From the NCBI GenBank assembly GCA_003650445.1, contig QMQE01000070.1:1-11209 (forward strand): 11,209 nucleotides of DNA. The letters are read 5' to 3'. A model generated the notes under the pieces. It was not told the DNA's origin. It did no database searches and saw only the letters and a program-made list of their open reading frames with translations. Within the stretch, counting starts at the first letter, position 1. Each line of letters begins with the position of its first letter. Made by a program: the position numbers and the translations under genes. Shown here in pieces: positions 7,168-11,209 of this stretch. This stretch comes from Acidobacteriota bacterium. GTDB lineage: Bacteria > Acidobacteriota > Holophagae > Thermotomaculales > Thermotomaculaceae.

Positions 7168-8706
7168 ATGATCAGAAAAAAAATCCAACTGACCGCCATT
7201 ATGATGATCCTCCTCATCATCACACCGTACGGGGCGTTTGCACAGGCAAACGGCCCTGCCAGTGCGCAAGCTGAAACAGCCGCAGTCACAACAAAAACTC
7301 AAGTATCTCAGGAAGTTGAAAAAAGCAAAACGAAAGTTGTAGAACAGGCAGAGTCTTCAGATGAAAAACTGGGAACAGAGCTCCCTCTCTGGAGCATCAT
7401 TCCATTTATTGGCATTCTCCTGTCCATCGCCCTTTTCCCGCTTCTGGCACCTCATTTCTGGCACCATCATTTCGGCAAAGCCAGCGCCTTCTGGGCACTC
7501 CTCTTCGCCATCCCCTTTCTATTCGTATTCAAGGGTGAAGGACTGCATGAAATCCTCCACATCTATTTAATAGATTACATTCCATTTATCATTCTGCTAT
7601 GGTCCCTTTTCACCGTCTCCGGCGGCATTCTGGTGAGGGGCGACCTGGTGGGGAAACCCTCCACCAACCTGATTTTCCTTCTGATTGGAACCTTTCTTTC
7701 CTCCTGGATCGGGACCACCGGCTCCGCAATGGTACTGATCCGCCCCTTGCTCAGGGCAAACGCCAATCGAAAAAACAAAACCCACATCGTTGTTTTCTTC
7801 ATCTTCCTTGTGGCAAATATCGGCGGTTCCCTGACACCACTGGGAGATCCACCCCTCTTTCTGGGCTTCCTCCACGGAGTCCCCTTCTTTTATACATTCC
7901 ATCTCCTGCCGGACCTTGGTGTTGCATCGGCAATTCTGCTCTCAATTTTCTACCTCATGGACCGCTACTACTACGCCAGAGAAAAACCGGAAGACATTGT
8001 GGTTACCGGTACCAAGCCCTTTTCCATTGCGGGAAAACGAAACTTTATCTTTCTTCTCGGTATCATCGGAGGCGTCCTCCTCAGCGGATTCTGGAAAGCC
8101 GGTACCGTACACATTTTTGGCGTACCTATGGCAATTCAGAACATGGCACGGGACAGTCTCCTCATCATCATGGGGCTTTTGTCCATGAAATTTACGCCAA
8201 ACAACTGGCGGAAGGAAAATGGCTTCTCCTGGTTTCCCATCCTTGAAGTTGCCTTCCTTTTCGCAGGTATTTTCATGACCATTATCCCGGCACTGGCAAT
8301 TCTTCGAGCCGGAACCGACGGCGCATTGGCCTTTCTGATTCGCGCGGTTCAGGAACCCCATCACTATTTCTGGGTCACTGGCGCCCTTTCATCCTTCCTG
8401 GACAATGCCCCGACATATTTGACCTTCATGAACAGTGCACTGGGACAGTTCTATGCCGGTATCCCGGAATCCCAGGCGGTTCACCAGCTTATTGCCGAAC
8501 ACCATATCTATCTGAAAGCCATATCCGTAGGCGCGGTCTTTATGGGAGCCAACACCTACATCGGTAATGCCCCCAACTTTATGGTGAAGTCTATTGCGGA
8601 AGAAAACGGCGTACCCATGCCCAGCTTCTTCGGCTATATTTTCAAATACTCTCTGCCCATCCTGATTCCAACATTTCTTATCATTCAGTTGATTTTCTTC
8701 CCATGA
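7168..8706 (+). CDS. Na+/H+ antiporter of the NhaD/CitM ion-transporter type
   Basis: This is a 512-residue inner-membrane carrier, probably exchanging Na+ for H+ in pH and sodium homeostasis. Family motifs are ANIGGSLTPLGDPPLFLGFL (216-235), GALSSFLDNAPTYLTF (405-420) and GANTYIGNAPNFMVKSIAEE (460-479). The duplicated NAP/DNAP elements are typical of ion-transporter-superfamily half-repeats. About 11-13 hydrophobic segments fill residues 74-512. An unusual N-terminus has a signal-peptide-like segment (1-25, ending AFA before QANG). A hydrophilic stretch of about 45 residues rich in Ala, Gln, Lys and Glu (26-72) follows before the first carrier helix. The ATG at 7168 has AAGGGG 6 nt upstream. 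It is divergent from the XRE-led operon and convergent with mutL. Similar proteins are often annotated simply as sodium:proton antiporter or citrate transporter-like. The exact substrate cannot be proven from sequence. Confidence 0.88.
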   Translation: MIRKKIQLTAIMMILLIITPYGAFAQANGPASAQAETAAVTTKTQVSQEVEKSKTKVVEQAESSDEKLGTELPLWSIIPFIGILLSIALFPLLAPHFWHHHFGKASAFWALLFAIPFLFVFKGEGLHEILHIYLIDYIPFIILLWSLFTVSGGILVRGDLVGKPSTNLIFLLIGTFLSSWIGTTGSAMVLIRPLLRANANRKNKTHIVVFFIFLVANIGGSLTPLGDPPLFLGFLHGVPFFYTFHLLPDLGVASAILLSIFYLMDRYYYAREKPEDIVVTGTKPFSIAGKRNFIFLLGIIGGVLLSGFWKAGTVHIFGVPMAIQNMARDSLLIIMGLLSMKFTPNNWRKENGFSWFPILEVAFLFAGIFMTIIPALAILRAGTDGALAFLIRAVQEPHHYFWVTGALSSFLDNAPTYLTFMNSALGQFYAGIPESQAVHQLIAEHHIYLKAISVGAVFMGANTYIGNAPNFMVKSIAEENGVPMPSFFGYIFKYSLPILIPTFLIIQLIFFP

Positions 8707-8715
8707 TCTGCATAT

Positions 8716-8747
8716 CTTTCCCGAGCCGGTTTTCCGGCTCGGGAAAG
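8716..8747. terminator. Perfect 14-bp hairpin in the convergent gap, probable transcription barrier
   Basis: The left arm at 8716-8729 and right arm at 8734-8747 are perfectly complementary over 14 bp, with a TTTT loop. The stem core is CCCGAGCCGG. It begins 9 nt after the antiporter stop. No T-tract follows on either strand, so it is not a classical intrinsic terminator. It could still stabilise the mRNA 3' end or act together with the larger inverted repeat beside it. Confidence 0.6.
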
Positions 8748-8841
8748 AAGTACAGACAATGTTGAGGTTAAGGTTTAGTCCGGAAAGGGAATGAGCACTT
8801 CCCTTCCCTATCTTTGCTCAACCTCAACCTTGTCTGTACTT
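8748..8841. repeat. 94-nt nested inverted repeat between the antiporter gene and mutL
   Basis: The outer arms at 8748-8772 and 8817-8841 are 25 nt each and complementary at 23 positions. The termini read AAGTACAGACAA on the left and its exact complement on the right. Inside, AAGGGAA (8785-8791) and TTCCCTT (8799-8805) form a second stem around a 7-nt loop, extendable by two base pairs beyond one mismatch. It abuts the preceding 14-bp hairpin with no gap. On the plus strand the right arm is followed by T-rich DNA (8843-8876). It could be a bidirectional terminator, a structured RNA or a small non-autonomous mobile repeat. No flanking target duplication is visible. Confidence 0.75.
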
Positions 8842-8854
8842 GCCTTTTACTTGC

Positions 8855-10603
8855 TTACTTTCTTTTAAACAATTTTTCGATTTCGGAGAGAGTCAGTTTC
8901 AGGATAACCGGGCGGCCATGGGGACAGTAATACGGATTCTCCGCCTGAAACAGATCTGCAATGAGTCGGGTCATTTCGACATGGCCAAGGGGATGGTTGG
9001 CTTTGATTGCGGCTTTACAGCCGATAAGGGCCGCCACGTCACGGTAAAGGCTTTTCACGTCCGTCTCTCGGCCTTCTGCAATCATACTGACAAGTTCCAG
9101 AAATGTGGCGGCAATCTGGCCCGTTGGCACAAAAACCGGACTCGCCGTAATTTTAACCAGGCCATCTCCAACCACATCAACCGAGTACCCTGCCTTTTCA
9201 ATCAACTGTCCACGTTCCTGAACCGATGCCATCAGTTCCGGCCCGACGTTGGCAGTTTCCGGGATTACAAGCCGATTTCGCTCAATGCCGTTTTCCCAGA
9301 TATTTTTGAGCGCCTGTTCAAAAAGAATTCGTTCATGCGCCACATGCTGGTCAATGATGTACAACTCCCCCTCCCGCTCCACCAGGATATACGTTTCCTG
9401 AAACTGTGCCAGCACGGTAAAGGATGCCGTTACCACTGGCCTGGATTCATCTTGAAATTCGGCAAAACGTAGTGACGGGAGTTGTTCCGACACCTGCCAG
9501 CTACGTGAAAAGGAGGAATTATGATTGTCTCCCTTCATCTGCCCTCCCTGCCAGCCGGGCGATTCCGGTGCAAAAGTGGCGAGGCGTTCCCGTCCCTGCT
9601 GATAGAACACGGCGGGTGCCTGGCGGCGGGAATAGAGGGCATTCAAACAGCAGGTTTTCACCGCATTGTAAACCTCAGACTGATGGCGGAACCGGACTTC
9701 CAATTTGGACGGATGAACATTCACATCCACCATTTCAGGCTCTACGGTCAATTTAATAATTACCTGAGGGTATCCTTTAATATGGGCGGCGGACTGGCGA
9801 TAAGCTGCCAGCATCCCACCGGATACGGTTTTATCCCGGATAAATCGCCCGTTCAACAGGAAAAACTGCTTCAATGGAGACCTTAGATTGTGTTCCGGTG
9901 GCAAAAGGAATACGGATACTTCAATACCGGGCTCTGTCAGCTCCGCCGATGCGGGGTCTTCCCCCAGCACCTGACGTGCCCGGTCGAAAAGCCCCAATCT
10001 TTCCGAAAAAGCATAGGTCTGTTTACCATTGTGAGTCAGAAAAAAGGAAATATCCGGATTGGCCAATGCATACGATGTGACCATACGGGCCACTCGACCA
10101 TATTCTGTTTCCACCGTTTTCAGGAATTTCTTACGGGCCGGTACATTGAAAAACAATGAGCCGATCTCAATGGTCGTACCCGGTTCCAATGGCCCCCGAA
10201 CCACCTTTTTCAATACCCCACCTTCCATGGACAAAATAGTACCTTCTGACTCTCCTTTCTGACAGGTGGAAAGGCGCAACCGGCTCACCGAAGCGATGGA
10301 TGGAAGCGCTTCCCCGCGAAACCCCAGCGTCGCTACTCCGAGAAGATCCTGCTCGGAATTGATTTTGCTGGTAGCATGACGCTCAAATGCCAGCATGGCA
10401 TCGTCGTATGCCATGCCGCAGCCGTTGTCAATTACTGTTATATTGAGTTTCCCACCATTTTTCAACAAAACACGGATACTCGTCGCACCGGCATCAAGCG
10501 CGTTTTCAATCAGCTCCTTTACGACGGACTCCGGGCGTTCCACCACTTCCCCGGCAGCAATCCGATTGGCAACAATGTCCGGCAGCACGCGTATGGTCGT
10601 CAT
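8855..10603 (-). CDS. mutL: DNA mismatch repair protein MutL (endonuclease type)
   Basis: MutL couples MutS mismatch recognition to strand incision and excision. This 582-residue protein has an N-terminal GHKL ATPase: ELIENALDAGAT (E30, N34), DNGCGM (59-64), TLGFRGEALPSIASVS (92-107) and GTTIEIGSLFFNVPARKKFL (142-161). The transducer domain includes VDVNVHPSKLEVRF (292-305). A poorly conserved linker covers about 330-390. The C-terminal domain carries IIDQHVAHERILFE (416-429), GCKAAIK (528-534) and CPHGRP (560-565), the metal-site motifs of nicking MutL proteins from species lacking MutH. The usual QHA(X)2E(X)4E motif reads QHV here (V421), with both Glu residues kept. The ATG at 10603 has GGGAGG 4 nt upstream. 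No mutS lies in the window. The gene appears monocistronic, with repeat-rich DNA upstream and the inverted-repeat gap at its 3' end. Confidence 0.98.
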   Translation of the reverse strand: MTTIRVLPDIVANRIAAGEVVERPESVVKELIENALDAGATSIRVLLKNGGKLNITVIDNGCGMAYDDAMLAFERHATSKINSEQDLLGVATLGFRGEALPSIASVSRLRLSTCQKGESEGTILSMEGGVLKKVVRGPLEPGTTIEIGSLFFNVPARKKFLKTVETEYGRVARMVTSYALANPDISFFLTHNGKQTYAFSERLGLFDRARQVLGEDPASAELTEPGIEVSVFLLPPEHNLRSPLKQFFLLNGRFIRDKTVSGGMLAAYRQSAAHIKGYPQVIIKLTVEPEMVDVNVHPSKLEVRFRHQSEVYNAVKTCCLNALYSRRQAPAVFYQQGRERLATFAPESPGWQGGQMKGDNHNSSFSRSWQVSEQLPSLRFAEFQDESRPVVTASFTVLAQFQETYILVEREGELYIIDQHVAHERILFEQALKNIWENGIERNRLVIPETANVGPELMASVQERGQLIEKAGYSVDVVGDGLVKITASPVFVPTGQIAATFLELVSMIAEGRETDVKSLYRDVAALIGCKAAIKANHPLGHVEMTRLIADLFQAENPYYCPHGRPVILKLTLSEIEKLFKRK

Positions 10604-10939
10604 CTTTCCTCCCGAGTCCCCCTCCCCGCATTATTGCAGATTCAGCCCGCCCTTCCAACCGGCAATTATGGGGGAAGTGTTCTGTTCGCCTTCGGTGCCC
10701 GTGTTCGGTGTTCTGACCGGAGGGGGGTGAGCATCCGCTCCCTCCCCACAATGGAGCTGCGGAATTGTATACCTTTAACCGGAAAATTTAGTCCTGGCTG
10801 CTTCGCAGACCGGAGGAGAGGGGAAGGATTATGTACTTGTCCCTATTTCTTTCACTCAGATGCCGCATGAGGCTTTCTTCCGAGAACAACGTGGTACACT
10901 TTGAATTGGAATTCACCTTTGTGATTAGCAGAAACACAG

Positions 10940-11002
10940 CAGGGAATGGCCTGACCCCCTTCTGTCGATGAGTAATGGGTGACAAAAAGACAGGGAATGG
11001 CC
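10940..11002. repeat. Pair of 12-bp direct repeats, CAGGGAATGGCC
   Basis: The identical 12-mer occurs at 10940-10951 and 10991-11002, with starts 51 nt apart. Flanking bases differ, so the similarity is confined to the core. The spacing and location in non-coding DNA suggest fragments of a dispersed repeat or of a transposon end. Only two copies are visible, so the origin is undecided. Confidence 0.6.
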
Positions 11003-11020
11003 AACTCTCTGATTTTTCTT

Positions 11021-11050
11021 ACCCCTACCCCTACTCCTACTTCTTATTCT
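11021..11050. repeat. Degenerate hexanucleotide tandem repeat
   Basis: Five successive hexamers decay from left to right: ACCCCT, ACCCCT, ACTCCT, ACTTCT, TATTCT. The complementary minus strand is G-rich (two GGGG runs), and more GGG runs lie within the next 45 bp (11051-11095). This gives a G-run cluster on the strand that would be transcribed toward mutL. Loop lengths between runs are too uneven for a standard four-tract quadruplex call. Confidence 0.55.
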
Positions 11051-11127
11051 GCCACCCACGCCCACTCGCAACACCCACTCTAAAAGTACCGTTGAGCTTG
11101 CTCATAAGGGATGCTTCGGGGAAAGTT

Positions 11128-11156
11128 CCGTGCTGCCGCTGATGGCGGCAGTGCGG
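11128..11156. repeat. Strong GC-rich hairpin in non-coding DNA
   Basis: Arms CCGTGCTGCCGC (11128-11139) and GCGGCAGTGCGG (11145-11156) pair over 12 bp around a TGATG loop. In the plus-strand RNA the two non-Watson-Crick positions are G-U wobbles. A further GGAA (11120-11123) and TTCC (11158-11161) could extend it beyond a small internal loop. No T-tract follows, so it is not a typical terminator. It may be part of a repeat element or structured RNA. Confidence 0.55.
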
Positions 11157-11190
11157 GTTCCAGTGACCCAAAAGCCAAACCCCCTCTGAA

Positions 11191-11208
11191 CTTTGTGTCC
11201 TTTGTGCC
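11191..11208. repeat. Start of a 9-bp tandem repeat (CTTTGTGYC) at the right edge
   Basis: CTTTGTGTC (11191-11199) is followed by CTTTGTGCC (11200-11208), a period-9 repeat with one difference that may continue beyond the window. Similar CTTTGTGTC arrays are, to my knowledge, found dispersed in intergenic DNA of various environmental bacteria. Two units are too few to classify it. Confidence 0.45.
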
Positions 11209-11209
11209 C

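Larger units (their letters stand above)
10604..11209. other. Non-coding region upstream of mutL
   Basis: I see no credible gene in these roughly 600 bases on either strand. Short open frames, such as a 65-codon one at 10985-10788 on the minus strand, lack a good start and ribosome-binding site and any recognisable sequence. For mutL, a minus-strand TATACAAT at 10771-10764 could be a -10 element, but it lacks a clear -35 and would leave a leader of about 155 nt. An 8-bp direct repeat GTGTTCTG occurs at 10677 and 10708. The right half is repeat-rich. Composition shifts to pyrimidine-rich plus-strand tracts near 11015-11095, unlike the coding regions. Confidence 0.6.

Noticed and set aside
8840..9472. 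A 210-codon plus-strand frame opposite the mutL C-terminal region
   Set aside because: It is antisense to conserved MutL motifs (DQHVAHE, GCKAAIK, CPHGRP), with no recognisable protein features or start signal.
10376..10870. A 164-codon plus-strand frame overlapping the mutL start
   Set aside because: The first half is antisense to the MutL ATPase domain and the rest has no recognisable content.
10788..10985. A 65-codon minus-strand frame upstream of mutL, containing RHLSERNRDKYI
   Set aside because: It starts at a TTG with no ribosome-binding site, has no domain and overlaps repeat-bearing DNA. It may be a gene remnant, but the evidence is too thin to call.
1..11209. CRISPR array, tRNA or rRNA genes, integrase or transposase genes, toxin-antitoxin pair, known defence system
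   Set aside because: No regular repeat-spacer pattern, cloverleaf, rRNA segment or recombinase motif was found. The lone XRE protein has no toxin partner, its neighbour being a secreted DUF1573 protein.

Overview
The window reads as a chromosomal segment of an anaerobic bacterium with a two-membrane envelope. The anaerobic part rests on a pyruvate:ferredoxin oxidoreductase. The envelope part is inferred from a cluster of exported proteins and a signal-peptide-bearing cation antiporter. No rRNA, tRNA or other phylogenetic marker is present, so the phylum is left open. Base composition looks close to even by eye. Coding density is high from the left edge to about 10.6 kb, and the last 600 bases hold no credible gene.

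Layout. (1) 1-1436, plus strand: the C-terminal part of pyruvate:ferredoxin oxidoreductase (nifJ), running off the left edge and closed by a strong terminator. (2) 1513-2763, plus: an endonuclease Q (EndoQ) homologue, a PHP-family enzyme that nicks DNA at deaminated bases. (3) 7039 down to 2787, minus: a compact five-gene unit, in transcription order an XRE-type regulator, a DUF1573 secreted protein, a secreted TPR protein, a secreted LolA/DUF4412-like protein and an unrecognised two-TM membrane protein. Spacings are 9, 45, -4 and 96 nt, each gene has a convincing ribosome-binding site or an overlapping start, and a terminator follows the last gene. (4) 7040-7167: a divergent promoter region rich in short inverted repeats. 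(5) 7168-8706, plus: a NhaD/CitM-type Na+/H+ antiporter. (6) 8707-8854: a convergent gap almost filled by a perfect 14-bp hairpin and a 94-nt nested inverted repeat. (7) 10603 down to 8855, minus: mutL, with an intact endonuclease domain apart from one motif substitution. (8) 10604-11209: non-coding, repeat-bearing DNA (direct repeats, a hexamer tract, a hairpin and a 9-mer tandem repeat).

How the genes fit together. nifJ feeds acetyl-CoA and reduced ferredoxin to anaerobic metabolism. EndoQ and MutL are both DNA-repair proteins but sit in separate transcription units. The most interesting unit is the five-gene minus-strand operon: a cytoplasmic regulator followed by three exported proteins and a membrane protein whose predicted topology links periplasm and cytoplasm. 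This would suit an envelope-assembly or envelope-sensing module, but no catalytic motif gives its function away. Its promoter appears to overlap that of the antiporter, so one regulator could govern both. That is inference.
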